DNA from: Prodigiosinella confusarubida
Lineage (GTDB): Bacteria > Pseudomonadota > Gammaproteobacteria > Enterobacterales > Enterobacteriaceae
Direction: 5' to 3'
Length of the DNA: 64,000 nt
Assembly (NCBI RefSeq): GCF_002847015.1
Contig: NZ_CP025085.1
Coordinates: 1,674,001-1,738,000 of the forward strand
A program made the translations under genes and the position numbers. Under the pieces are notes generated by a model. That model was not told the origin of the DNA, did not search any database, and worked only from the letters and a program-made list of their open reading frames with translations. Position 1 is the stretch's first letter. The number at the start of each line of letters is the position of its first letter. Shown piece after piece: positions 9,661-17,442 of this stretch.

Positions 9661-9680
9661 TATTGGTCAAAACTCGATTC
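9661..9680 (-). repeat. Early-operon repeat motif, copy 2 of the left arm
   Basis: Reading leftward (minus strand) this is AATCGAGTTTTGACCAAT with matching flanks. It lies between the DUF1482 gene and the RecE-N-like gene. See the finding on the four copies. Confidence 0.7.
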
Positions 9681-9860
9681 CGATTTGCTTTGGTCGGCGA
9701 ATCGGCGCATTAAACCGCTTCGGCGGTTTTTTGCGTTTTAAAAAGCGGCGGATTGGTAAAGTAATAAACCCGCACCGCCGAAAGACTACACACAGCAATT
9801 GGTGCTCCGTAACGTGGAGCGGGCGTTTCCCCAGTGCTGGCAAACAGGCCAACAAATGGC

Positions 9861-9880
9861 AATTGGTCAAAACTCGATTA
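9861..9880 (-). repeat. Early-operon repeat motif, copy 1 of the left arm
   Basis: Same 18-base motif as at 9661-9680, read in the direction of leftward transcription. It begins at the stop codon of the DUF1482 gene. Confidence 0.7.
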
Positions 9881-10069
9881 ACGTGTAGCGGGGCGCTGGC
9901 CATCTCCTGTGGGGACAATCCCCTCAACTGGATAACATTCACCGTGAACGCGCTGAACATACATGTCCTGAACGCATTCCTGCTTGGACTCATAAACGCC
10001 CAGAACTGCGTCATCACAGTTGCCGTTCAGCATGCAAACGCTGATAACGAGCGCGAATAGTGTTCCCAT
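9878..10069 (-). CDS. DUF1482 family protein
   Basis: A 63-residue protein beginning MGTLFALVISVCMLNGNCDD and containing conserved cysteines (CMLNGNC, ECVQD, ECYPVEG), the DUF1482 pattern common in lambdoid and Rac-like prophages. The hydrophobic start suggests export or membrane association, with disulphides possible outside the cytoplasm. Its ATG overlaps the stop of the preceding 42-residue gene (TAATG). Function unknown. Confidence 0.75.
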   Translation of the reverse strand: MGTLFALVISVCMLNGNCDDAVLGVYESKQECVQDMYVQRVHGECYPVEGIVPTGDGQRPATR

Positions 10070-10197
10070 TAGTGCAAAGTCCTCCCTGTTGCCTGCCGAA
10101 AAAGGCGTTTAGCCTCTTCCCATTTTTTTTTGTCGCGGCTTGATACTGCGGCTGCGGCCATGCGTTGTGCTTCTCGTAACTGCTGGTGGTTAATCAT
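10069..10197 (-). CDS. Small basic helical protein, early left operon (42 aa)
   Basis: Starts at ATG 10197 behind a GAGGGG site. The product is a single charged helix (NHQQLREAQRMAAAAVSSRD, then KKKWEEAKRLFRQ). Stop and next start overlap, so it is probably translated with the DUF1482 gene. No family recognised. Confidence 0.55.
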   Translation of the reverse strand: MINHQQLREAQRMAAAAVSSRDKKKWEEAKRLFRQATGRTLH

Positions 10198-10204
10198 CAG
10201 CCCC

Positions 10205-10282
10205 TCATTGCCCTTGACGGCGGGTCGCCGGAACGGTTCTAACCTGCTGCGCGTCTACTTCAATTTCAGCAACTGCCGTCAT
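10205..10282 (-). CDS. Possible 25-residue leader-proximal peptide
   Basis: ATG 10282 has a GAGG site nine bases upstream and is the first frame after the leftward promoter, ending eight bases before the next gene. It is very short and has no recognisable features, so it may not be a gene. Confidence 0.25.
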   Translation of the reverse strand: MTAVAEIEVDAQQVRTVPATRRQGQ

Positions 10283-10387
10283 GTTCGTATGCCTCGGGCT
10301 GGCTACTTAACCCTTTCGCACCATCAAGTAACTCGTGGTATTGCCTGATGCTTATTGCTGTGGGGTGTTGCTGCGTTGTGTTGGGAT

Positions 10388-10435
10388 GATAGTCACATAT
10401 TGTGTCTGATATGTCAACCACGATTTGTGGCTAAT
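10388..10435 (-). promoter_or_regulatory. Leftward early promoter with two repressor operators (PL/OL)
   Basis: On the minus strand TTGACA (10409-10414) is followed after 17 bases by GACTAT, a plausible promoter for the left operon. It is overlapped by two palindromic sites, TCACATATTGTG near 10392-10403 and CCACGATTTGTGG near 10417-10429, which match the operators beside the cro-like gene. Repression by the 10545-10925 product is inferred. Confidence 0.6.
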
Positions 10436-10492
10436 AATAGCGTTAGATTGTGTTGATGAATTTTTGATAGTGCTGGGCAAAGATTAGATAAT

Positions 10493-10514
10493 AAAAAAAC
10501 CCGCCGGAGCGGGT
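10493..10514 (-). terminator. Rho-independent terminator of the repressor gene
   Basis: On the minus strand AACCCGC-TCCG-GCGGGTT is followed by seven T residues, 31 bases after the repressor stop codon. Confidence 0.85.
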
Positions 10515-10544
10515 TGGGAATAGATGGGGAGGTTAGAAGATTAG

Positions 10545-10925
10545 TTACTCATCAGCTAACTTGTAACGACCACGCAGATACTTTTCAACGTAATCATCAA
10601 GTTCTCGTAGCCGCAATTGAAACAGATCGATCATTCTGTCCTGCTCGGCTTCCGGCAATTGATCGAATAGTAATAGTACGGCCCTCTGTCTGTCATTGAG
10701 CCAGTTAGCCGGGTCACCCTGTTCACCGAAAAGCAGCTCTGACGGAGTCACGCCCAGCGCCCGCGCCAGTACGACTGCATCATCCGCTCCAATGTTTCTG
10801 GATCCAGATTCGTAATTTCCTACACGCGAAGCCGTAGCCCACCCGCACAGTTTCGATAACTGCGCCTGGCTCAAGTTCCGTTTTGTGCGGAGCTCTTTCA
10901 GTCTCTCGCCGATCACTTCTGACAT
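10545..10925 (-). CDS. Prophage repressor, XRE/RacR-like, without a protease domain
   Basis: About 126 residues with an N-terminal XRE helix-turn-helix (SEVIGERLKELRTKRNLSQA, then SRVGNYESGSRNI) and an acidic helical C-terminal part. There is no Ser-Lys LexA/S24 autoprotease domain, unlike lambda CI, so induction would not be by RecA-stimulated self-cleavage. The layout repressor, divergent small Cro-like gene, then YdaT-like gene is that of racR-ydaS-ydaT in the Rac prophage. An alternative ATG lies three codons upstream at 10934; the CGGAG site is better spaced for 10925. Confidence 0.8.
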   Translation of the reverse strand: MSEVIGERLKELRTKRNLSQAQLSKLCGWATASRVGNYESGSRNIGADDAVVLARALGVTPSELLFGEQGDPANWLNDRQRAVLLLFDQLPEAEQDRMIDLFQLRLRELDDYVEKYLRGRYKLADE

Positions 10926-10945
10926 CGTTTTCATACTCCGAATGT

Positions 10946-11038
10946 TACCACGATGTGTGACATTCAAAAATTCACGTTTTGTTGTTGACCGATAGTCACA
11001 TTTTGTGTCTAATGCTCACATCACGTTTTGTGAAGGAG
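10946..11038 (+). promoter_or_regulatory. Divergent immunity region: PR promoter and four operators
   Basis: TTGACC (10985-10990), a 17-base spacer and TCTAAT (11008-11013) form a strong rightward promoter. Operator-like sites of the form TCACRTTTTGTGA recur at about 10948-10960, 10972-10984, 10994-11005 and 11022-11034; the third lies in the promoter spacer. They match the two sites at the leftward promoter, so one repressor probably controls both early operons. Confidence 0.75.
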
Positions 11039-11044
11039 GTAATA

Positions 11045-11248
11045 GTGAGCAACATTCAAGCCGAACGAAAAAAACTTGGCTTATCGCAGGCACAGCTTGC
11101 TGATGCGCTTAGTTGGAATCGTTCTCGACTGTCGAACTACGAAGCCGGTTTACGGGCGCCCGGATTATCTGAGTGCCGTGAAATTGTCGAGGCACTAAAT
11201 CGCCTTGGTAGTAAATGCACGCTGGATAGCGTGTTTCCCGCAGCCTAA
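11045..11248 (+). CDS. Cro/YdaS-like transcriptional regulator
   Basis: A 67-residue single-domain XRE protein (ERKKLGLSQAQLADALSWNR, SRLSNYEAGLRAPG). The GTG start at 11045 is set by a strong AAGGAGGT site at 11033-11040; longer frames from 10979 would begin upstream of the promoter. Divergent from the repressor, first gene of the right operon, and followed by a YdaT-like gene, it occupies the Cro/YdaS position and probably binds the same operators. Confidence 0.8.
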   Translation: MSNIQAERKKLGLSQAQLADALSWNRSRLSNYEAGLRAPGLSECREIVEALNRLGSKCTLDSVFPAA

Positions 11249-11265
11249 AAGGATCAGGTGAAATC

Positions 11266-11775
11266 ATGAACACAGCAGTAACAGAGTTTAAACAACGCGG
11301 CGCGCTGGTGCCGATTTACGCAAATCACCCGGCCATTACACATGAGCATATCCGCAATGCTGTGCGTGCATGGGCCGCCAACTGGCGCAGCCGTGAGGCT
11401 GTGGCCACTGACATCCTGACGCACTGGCGTGAGCAGGGTGGCGCCGGGCTGGAAATTCCGGAGGGCAGTTATTTGCAGATGCAGAAGCTATTCCGCTGGT
11501 TGGATTCTGATTCGGAACATGCTCAGCAGTGCGTTGCGGCATTAACACCGTCAATCCTGGACGTAATGCCGAGTCAGTTCAGATTGTGGCTCGTACAGCC
11601 AAATGACCGGCTGGCGCTTCTGTCTATCGCAATGAAGGCCTGCAGCGACGCGTTTAGCGCCGCTCTGCTCGGCGCTCCATCGCGTGAGTTCGAGCTGAAA
11701 TTATCGGCTGGCATATCGTCGCTGATGCGACTGCGCGACGACCAGCGCGCAAATATCCAGTCCATAGAGTTTTGA
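11266..11775 (+). CDS. YdaT-like protein (CII-position regulator/toxin family)
   Basis: A 169-residue protein resembling Rac-prophage YdaT. It contains ITHEHIRNAVRAWAANW near residue 25 and QKLFRWLDSD near residue 73, segments I associate with the YdaT toxin family. YdaT-type proteins are toxic when overproduced and sit where lambda has cII. The stop codon lies inside a copy of the early-operon repeat at 11764-11783. Confidence 0.6.
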   Translation: MNTAVTEFKQRGALVPIYANHPAITHEHIRNAVRAWAANWRSREAVATDILTHWREQGGAGLEIPEGSYLQMQKLFRWLDSDSEHAQQCVAALTPSILDVMPSQFRLWLVQPNDRLALLSIAMKACSDAFSAALLGAPSREFELKLSAGISSLMRLRDDQRANIQSIEF

Positions 11776-11783
11776 CCAATGAA
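11764..11783 (+). repeat. Early-operon repeat motif, first copy of the right arm
   Basis: Reads AGAGTTTTGACCAATGA in the direction of rightward transcription, the same sense relative to transcription as in the left arm. It overlaps the YdaT-like stop codon. Confidence 0.65.
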
Positions 11784-11802
11784 TACTATTAAGTAACCAG
11801 TC

Positions 11803-12525
11803 ATGAAAGAAACCGGACTGATTTTTAACGGCGATATGGTTCGCGCCATTCTCGACGGGCGCAAGACGCAGACGCGGCGCCCGGTTAAATTCAGGCCACG
11901 GGAGAAAGGTTTAAACCTGAATTTCAGTGGGCTTGAACTGGGGCATTACTGCGCCGGGGTTCCCTCTAGCGGCTATGTGCTTCACTCTCGCGGTGATATG
12001 GGGTGCTGGAACGACAGAACTTTTCCTGCCCATTGCCCTTTTGGCAATGTCGGCGATCGCATCTGGGTGCGGGAGACGTGGGGCGTAGTCAGTTATGCAT
12101 TTGATGATGACGGCATGATGGTTCCATGGATTCCAGACCGACCAGCAACCGCCATTCATGAAATGCCGTTCGGCAATGGATACTACTCCGGTCACGTCAT
12201 TTATGCCGCTGATGGCAGTTTTACATGGTGTGATGATGACGGCTATGAAGATGGTCGCTCGTGTTGGAAGCCGTCAATCCATATGCCACGCGCTGCCAGC
12301 CGCATTCTGTTGGAAATCATCGATGTGCGCGTGGAGAAACTTAAGCACGCCCCGCGTGATGGGATTATAGCCGAGGGATATCCGGCTGAGAGAGCCATTG
12401 ATGGCGGTGAGTACGATCCGTTCCTATGGTATCGCGACGTGTGGCAATCCATCTATGGCGAGGGCAGTTGGGCGTCTAATCCATGGTGCTGGGTTATCGA
12501 GTTTAAACGCATTGAGGTGAATTGA
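11803..12525 (+). CDS. ASCH/morphogenetic-type phage protein
   Basis: A 240-residue protein typical of lambdoid early regions. It opens with KETGLIFNGDMVRAILDGRK followed by TQTRRP, a motif of phage ASCH-like (PUA-fold) proteins that may bind RNA. GDRIWVRETWG near residue 88 and the final NPWCWVIEFKRI are further family blocks. The biological role is unknown. Its stop overlaps the start of the replication gene in an ATGA-type junction. Confidence 0.6.
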   Translation: MKETGLIFNGDMVRAILDGRKTQTRRPVKFRPREKGLNLNFSGLELGHYCAGVPSSGYVLHSRGDMGCWNDRTFPAHCPFGNVGDRIWVRETWGVVSYAFDDDGMMVPWIPDRPATAIHEMPFGNGYYSGHVIYAADGSFTWCDDDGYEDGRSCWKPSIHMPRAASRILLEIIDVRVEKLKHAPRDGIIAEGYPAERAIDGGEYDPFLWYRDVWQSIYGEGSWASNPWCWVIEFKRIEVN

Positions 12526-13382
12526 TGGCGCGTATACGGACAGTCAAGCCAGAGTTCTGGACAGATGAAAAGGTGGTGGAATGCTCAATTGCTGCCCGTC
12601 TCTTGTTCATTGGTCTGTTCAATTTTGCGAATGATAGGGGATGTCTGGAGCGATCGCCTAAACGCATCAAAATGCAGGTGTTCCCAGCTGACTTGATTGA
12701 CTGCGAACCGCTGATAGCGGAGCTAATTACTCACGAATTACTCACTGAGTACTCAGTGAATGGCGTGAATTATTTGCGGATACCTGGATTTCTAAAGCAT
12801 CAGAAAATAAACCGACCCAGCAAATCCAGTATTCCCATGCCATCAGGGTTCACTGAATCAGGGCCAAACGATAGCAAAGATTCAGTGAATGATGTAGATA
12901 ACCCGCCGCTAGATTCACTACTCACTCAAGGAGCACTCAGTGAGTCCTCAGTGAGTAGTGAAGGAGTGCTCACTGACGGAAGGGAAAAGGAAGGGAAGGG
13001 AAAGGATAAAAACATAGAGAGTATACCGTGCGCATGCGATGAGGATTTTCTGGAAGACCCGCAACCTCAAGGCAATTTCTCACTCATCGGGAAAATTCCC
13101 GTTACAGGAAGCTGGCTGCCATCCTCTGATTTTTCCCGCCGTGCAGCTCTGTGGGGGTGTTATTTGGGAAATGAACCAGGTTACACGCCTGAAGAGCTAC
13201 AGCAATTCAGGGATTACTGGGAACCAGAAGGGAAGGTTCGTCACCACCAGCAGTGGGAACAGGCGTTTGCACAGAGCCTAAGACAACAACGCGCCAAAAC
13301 GCATACTGACAAGCGACGAAGTAGTTCCAGTGCTACCCAATTTTCTGCGCCGAACGACACAATACCACCAGGGTTTAACTAA
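12525..13382 (+). CDS. O-like phage replication initiation protein
   Basis: A 285-residue protein starting at ATG 12525 behind a GAGGTG site. The N-terminal 90 residues form a winged helix seen in phage replication proteins (RIRTVKPEFWTDEKV, LFIGLFNFANDRG). A disordered middle (residues 105-165) is the part that encodes the repeated DNA motifs. A C-terminal DnaT-like region (FRDYWEPEGK, WEQAFAQSLRQQ) probably contacts the primosome. A DnaC-like loader follows, so the pair should recruit the host helicase to an origin within this gene, as in lambda. Confidence 0.8.
   Translation: MARIRTVKPEFWTDEKVVECSIAARLLFIGLFNFANDRGCLERSPKRIKMQVFPADLIDCEPLIAELITHELLTEYSVNGVNYLRIPGFLKHQKINRPSKSSIPMPSGFTESGPNDSKDSVNDVDNPPLDSLLTQGALSESSVSSEGVLTDGREKEGKGKDKNIESIPCACDEDFLEDPQPQGNFSLIGKIPVTGSWLPSSDFSRRAALWGCYLGNEPGYTPEELQQFRDYWEPEGKVRHHQQWEQAFAQSLRQQRAKTHTDKRRSSSSATQFSAPNDTIPPGFN
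12742..13016. other. Candidate prophage replication origin (iterons in the O-like gene)
   Basis: The heptamer TCACTGA occurs seven times in 235 bases: 12742, 12850 and 12970 in direct orientation, and 12753, 12882, 12937 and 12948 inverted. A purine-only tract rich in A and G follows at about 12976-13010 and could be a melting region. Lambda places its iterons in gene O in the same way. Confidence 0.6.
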
Positions 13383-13399
13383 AAATTCGGAGGATATGC

Positions 13400-14140
13400 A
13401 TGAAATCATCAGTTGAGTTACTGGCACGCCTGCAACGCCTCATGCCACCTGGCATCCAGCCGAAATTCAAAACGCCGGAGGAGTGGATCGCCTGGCAGCG
13501 CGAGGAGTCCATGAAGCGTAGCGCAGAAATCACGCAGGAAAACCAGCGAGTACGTGCTGAGAAAATTATGGGACGTTCTGGTATCTGTGACCTGCACAGG
13601 AATTGCACGTTTGCTAACTACCAGGTCACTAATGACGGCCAGCGCAATGCGTTGAGTAGAGCGAAAAGTTACGCACAGAATTTTGGCATGGGGTTCGCCA
13701 GTTTTGTGTTCAGCGGTGGATGTGGGACCGGGAAAAATCATTTAGCCGCCGCCATTGGTAATCACTTGCTGGCGCAAAAATGCAGCATACTGGTTGTCAC
13801 TGTTCCTGACCTGATGTTGCGAGTGCGCCATTGTTACGACGGTGGTGAGTCTGAATCCTCATTGCTAGATGATTTATGTCGTGTCGACCTGCTGATTTTG
13901 GATGAAGTCGGTGTTCAACGAGAAACACGTGGCGAGTGGGTAATTCTGAATCAGATTATCGATCGTCGACTGGCGGCAATGAAACCTGTGGGAGTACTAA
14001 CAAATTTGAATTTTGAAGAGTTAAGTCGTGTGTTAGGTGAGCGCGTAATAGACCGCCTCACGATAGATAACGGCGTCTGGGTGAATTTTACATGGGGCAG
14101 TTATCGAAAAAACGTAAGCCACCTGAGGGTGGTCAAGTAA
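13400..14140 (+). CDS. DnaC-like helicase loader ATPase
   Basis: A 246-residue AAA+ protein with Walker A GGCGTGKNH at about residue 103, Walker B LLILDEVG near 165 and an arginine-finger region RVIDRL near 215. It resembles DnaC and phage loaders that place DnaB on the origin. The Walker A residue usually Ser or Thr after GTGK is Asn here, a known variation in DnaC-like phage proteins. A GGAGG site precedes ATG 13400, and it follows the O-like gene by 17 bases. Confidence 0.88.
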   Translation: MKSSVELLARLQRLMPPGIQPKFKTPEEWIAWQREESMKRSAEITQENQRVRAEKIMGRSGICDLHRNCTFANYQVTNDGQRNALSRAKSYAQNFGMGFASFVFSGGCGTGKNHLAAAIGNHLLAQKCSILVVTVPDLMLRVRHCYDGGESESSLLDDLCRVDLLILDEVGVQRETRGEWVILNQIIDRRLAAMKPVGVLTNLNFEELSRVLGERVIDRLTIDNGVWVNFTWGSYRKNVSHLRVVK

Positions 14141-14145
14141 ACAAC

Positions 14146-14165
14146 AATCGAGATTTGACCAATGA
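14146..14165 (+). repeat. Early-operon repeat motif, second copy of the right arm
   Basis: AATCGAGATTTGACCAAT differs by one base from the consensus. It lies after the DnaC-like stop and runs into the start of a 35-residue frame. Confidence 0.65.
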
Positions 14166-14269
14166 CCAAAAAATTAACGACTAAACAGCGTGTTGCTCGC
14201 TATATCAAGACCAACGAGGACCCCCGGCAGGAACAATTTAATCAGCTATTGGCGGAGGTACGGGCATGA
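14162..14269 (+). CDS. Small basic protein of the early right operon (35 aa)
   Basis: ATG 14162 opens a frame for a charged peptide (TTKQRVARYIKTNEDPRQEQ, then FNQLLAEVRA). It ends in an ATGA overlap with the next gene, which supports translation, but no clear ribosome-binding site precedes it because the repeat motif occupies that space. Unknown function. Confidence 0.45.
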   Translation: MTKKLTTKQRVARYIKTNEDPRQEQFNQLLAEVRA

Positions 14270-14955
14270 AACCTGAAATGTCTACAACGGTGATGATTGA
14301 ATTTGTTCGCTCAATGGCCACGGATGATCAATCACTAGAAGTGCCGTTTTTGGCTGCTATTGCTAATCGACTTGAACGGCTTTTATCTATCAAATCCAGC
14401 ATGTCACGTGAGATGGAATGTATTCGTCATGCGTTGGATATTCCACCAGACAAATCTGTACTGGCTGGTGTTGTAACGGAATGTACCCGGTTGAATGCGG
14501 AAATTCTTTCGCTACGCTCTGAACAATCGGAATTGAGAAAATTATTGGATGGTGCCACGCCAGAGGTCATTCCATTAATCGAAAAAGCCTGCAATGACGC
14601 CGTAGACCCGCAGTCCGTGAATGATCCCCGCATTAGGCCTGCGCTCCCTGAGCGCGATGAGAGTGGATTTTGGTATCACCCCGCATACAACCCGCCGTTT
14701 GAAGAAGGGGCTACGGCAGAAGAGGTGCGTAATTGGCACGCTGAACGTGGTATGGAGCACGACTACACGTTTATGTCTTTCGATTTTTGTGAAGAATGCG
14801 TTTACAACAGCGACACGGTTTCGGCATGGAACCCAACACCGCCGAACGGCACAGGCTGGATACTAGTGAGTATATTCGATACAGAAGATGGCGCGGCTGC
14901 GTGCTGGGTACGCTACACAGACGCACTGAACGTAAGGACGGTGATGCATGACTGA
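14266..14955 (+). CDS. Hypothetical early phage protein (229 aa)
   Basis: A GGCGGAGG site precedes the ATG. Residues 40-100 form a predicted coiled coil (LERLLSIKSSMSREM, AEILSLRSEQSELRKLL), as in Ea22/Ead-type phage proteins. The C-terminal 90 residues contain DESGFWYHPAYNPP and an aromatic and cysteine-containing domain (FDFCEECVY, GWILVSIFDTEDG). I do not recognise a named family for that part. It overlaps the methyltransferase gene by eight bases. Confidence 0.6.
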   Translation: MKPEMSTTVMIEFVRSMATDDQSLEVPFLAAIANRLERLLSIKSSMSREMECIRHALDIPPDKSVLAGVVTECTRLNAEILSLRSEQSELRKLLDGATPEVIPLIEKACNDAVDPQSVNDPRIRPALPERDESGFWYHPAYNPPFEEGATAEEVRNWHAERGMEHDYTFMSFDFCEECVYNSDTVSAWNPTPPNGTGWILVSIFDTEDGAAACWVRYTDALNVRTVMHD

Positions 14956-15706
14956 TGTATCACCAATTCTTGATATGTGCTGCGGTGGCCGCGCGTTCTG
15001 GTTCGATAAGAGCGATCAGCGTGCCGTTTTCAGCGATATCCGTCAGGAAACGCATACATTGTGTGATGGACGGACGTTGGAGATTTCACCTGATGTGATC
15101 GCTGATTTTCGCAGCCTGCCGTTCGCCGATGAAAATTTTAGCCTGGTAGTATTCGATCCGCCGCATCTTGCTCGTGCTGGTGACGACAGCTACATGCGCG
15201 CCAAGTATGGAGCGCTGAACAAAGAAACATGGCGAGATGATTTGCGTGCTGGTTTTCGTGAGGCATTTCGGGTGCTGCGGCCTAGAGGTACGCTTATTTT
15301 CAAATGGAACGAAACGCATATTCCTGTAAGCCTGATTCTGACTCTGACGGAGCATAAGCCTGTAATAGGGCATAAATCCGGCAAACGCTCGAATACACAC
15401 TGGATCTGTTTTCTGAAAGACGGCGTGTTGCCAGCGGTGGCGGAGGATACCGATCCACTCCTGCAATACGCCACCAGACGTATTATCGAGTTGGAATCGA
15501 TGATGCTGGTGGATGTGCCGGAAACGGTATGGCCTGCAGAAGTTGAAATGGTCTACTCGCAGGTTGAACGCGCTGGGGAAATTCCGGCGCATCATCAGCG
15601 TCGGTTACATCATCACATTAATCGTATGTGGCTGGAAAAAATGTCGGTACCGGACATCGTCAAAGCGACCAAATCACTGGTCAATGCCATGGAGAATTAC
15701 TCGTGA
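14948..15706 (+). CDS. SAM-dependent methyltransferase, possibly DNA-modifying
   Basis: A 252-residue class I methyltransferase fold. LDMCCGGRAFWFD is the SAM-binding motif I, FSLVVFDPPHL carries the DPP-type catalytic motif IV found in N6-adenine and N4-cytosine DNA methylases, and LRPRGTLIFKW follows. About 90 extra residues at the C-terminus have no clear counterpart. It sits upstream of and overlaps a cytosine methylase gene (GTGA), so both may protect phage DNA from host restriction. The target is unknown. Confidence 0.65.
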   Translation: MTDVSPILDMCCGGRAFWFDKSDQRAVFSDIRQETHTLCDGRTLEISPDVIADFRSLPFADENFSLVVFDPPHLARAGDDSYMRAKYGALNKETWRDDLRAGFREAFRVLRPRGTLIFKWNETHIPVSLILTLTEHKPVIGHKSGKRSNTHWICFLKDGVLPAVAEDTDPLLQYATRRIIELESMMLVDVPETVWPAEVEMVYSQVERAGEIPAHHQRRLHHHINRMWLEKMSVPDIVKATKSLVNAMENYS

Positions 15707-17442
15707 GTGAAATCATTGTTGATAATTTTGCGGGCGGCGGCGGAGCCAGTACCGGCATTGAGCTGGCGATTGGCCGTAGCGTTGATATCGCCATCAACCA
15801 CGACGAAAACGCCGTTGCCATGCACACGACGAATCACCCTGACACCTTGCACTACTGCGAAAGCGTGTTTGATATTAATCCCATGGCGGCAACTTCTGGC
15901 CGCCCGGTGGGCCTAGCATGGTTCAGCCCTGATTGCCGTCATTTCTCAAAGGCCAAAGGCGCGAAGCCTGTTGAAAAGGCTATCCGTGGACTTGCCTGGA
16001 TTGTGCTGCGTTGGGCGCTGGCCGTGCGGCCACGCGTCATGATGCTGGAGAACGTCGAGGAGTTTAAAACGTGGGGGCCACTGCTGGCCACCGAAGATGG
16101 CACAGAGCATCCGGATCCGGCGCGCGCTGGTAAAACCTTTGCTGCTTTCATCGGCATGCTGACCACCGGCATTGCAGCGGATCATCCGGCAATTGCTGAG
16201 TGTTGCGAAGTGCTGAACATCGATGTTAACAGCGACGACGTTTGCCGCCTGGTCGCCGGTCTGGGCTACGTTGTTGACCACAAAGAGTTACGCGCCTGCG
16301 ACTTCGGCGCGCCGACCAGGCGGCGCCGGTTCTTCATGGTGATGCGTTGTGACGGCCAGCCAGTTGAATGGCCTGCTGCGAGCCACGGGGATCCGAAATC
16401 ACTGGACGTGCAAAGTGGGAAGCTGGTGCCGTGGCGCACAGCAGCTGAATGTATCGACTGGTCGATTCCTTGCCCGTCGATTTTCGAGCGCAAAAAGCCG
16501 CTGGCTGAAAACACGTTGCGCCGTATAGCGCGTGGGGTGGAACGTTTTGTTATCAATAACCCGACGCCGTTTATCGTCAAGTGCAACCACACCAGCAACC
16601 GGACGAAATACGATTGTTTCCGTGGGCAGTCGCTGAACGAGCCGTTGCAGACGATCACTAAAACGCCCGGCTATGCGCTGGTACAGCCGTTTCTTGCTGG
16701 TGCAGGTGGCCCGAAATATTCAGCAAAGCCGCGCTGTATTGACCTACCAATGAACACAATCCTGAAAGAATGCCACACCGCGCTGATCGCTCCGGTCATT
16801 GCTCGTCAGTTCGGAAATAGCGTGGGGCATGGTGCTGATGAACCCAACGGCACGATCACTGCCGGCGGTGGTGGAAAGTCGCAGCTGGTTTCCGCGTTTC
16901 TCGCAAAGCACTACGGTGGAAACTACACTGGTCCCGGCGCTGCGATGGATGAACCCGCCCATACAGTGACGACGACAGATCATCATGCATTGGTTTCGTC
17001 GCACCTGGTCAAGTTGCGCGGCACATGCAAAGACGGTCAGCCAGTCACTGAACCGATGCCGACAGTTACGGCCGGGGGCCTGCACATTGGAGAAGTGCGC
17101 GCATTCTTGCTGAAATACTACGGCAACGAGAAAGAGGGCGTCGATATCAATGACCCTATGCATACAGTCGTCAGCCATGACCGGTTCGGACTGGTGACTG
17201 TAGAGGGAATCGACTATCAGATCGTTGATATCGGCATGCGCATGCTGCAACCGCACGAGCTTTACGCAGCTCAGGGTTTCCCGAGCTGGTACATCATCGA
17301 TCAAGATTATCGCGGAACCAAATACGCCAAAGACAAGCAGGTAGCGCGGTGCGGCAATGCTGTACCGCCGCCGTTCGCAGAGGCGCTTGTTCGCGCCAAT
17401 CTGCCGGAAATGTGCGTGGCACGGCAGGAGGTAGCTGCGTGA
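15703..17442 (+). CDS. DNA (cytosine-5) methyltransferase with an internal repeat region
   Basis: A 579-residue protein from GTG 15703, which overlaps the preceding stop. Motif I is DNFAGGGGASTGIELA; the cysteine-bearing motif IV is AWFSPDCRHFSKAKG; ENVEEF is motif VI; TRRRRFFMVM is motif VIII; RCGNAVPPPFAEALV near the end covers motifs IX-X. Between residues 300 and 500 a repeated unit occurs about five times with the pattern E/DxPxxTxT followed by ALV and an FL-K-YG-like segment, where other m5C enzymes hold the target-recognition domain. A host-modifying or anti-restriction role is likely; specificity cannot be read. Confidence 0.85.
   Translation: MSEIIVDNFAGGGGASTGIELAIGRSVDIAINHDENAVAMHTTNHPDTLHYCESVFDINPMAATSGRPVGLAWFSPDCRHFSKAKGAKPVEKAIRGLAWIVLRWALAVRPRVMMLENVEEFKTWGPLLATEDGTEHPDPARAGKTFAAFIGMLTTGIAADHPAIAECCEVLNIDVNSDDVCRLVAGLGYVVDHKELRACDFGAPTRRRRFFMVMRCDGQPVEWPAASHGDPKSLDVQSGKLVPWRTAAECIDWSIPCPSIFERKKPLAENTLRRIARGVERFVINNPTPFIVKCNHTSNRTKYDCFRGQSLNEPLQTITKTPGYALVQPFLAGAGGPKYSAKPRCIDLPMNTILKECHTALIAPVIARQFGNSVGHGADEPNGTITAGGGGKSQLVSAFLAKHYGGNYTGPGAAMDEPAHTVTTTDHHALVSSHLVKLRGTCKDGQPVTEPMPTVTAGGLHIGEVRAFLLKYYGNEKEGVDINDPMHTVVSHDRFGLVTVEGIDYQIVDIGMRMLQPHELYAAQGFPSWYIIDQDYRGTKYAKDKQVARCGNAVPPPFAEALVRANLPEMCVARQEVAA

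Noticed and set aside
9656..10060. Plus-strand 134-codon frame across the DUF1482 region
   Set aside because: It runs against the DUF1482 gene and through the repeat motifs; no recognisable features.
15086..15595. Minus-strand 169-codon frame
   Set aside because: Shadow of the methyltransferase gene with no promoter or ribosome site.
14948..17442. Restriction-modification system
   Set aside because: Two methyltransferases are adjacent, but no endonuclease gene lies beside them; phage self-protection is the simpler reading.
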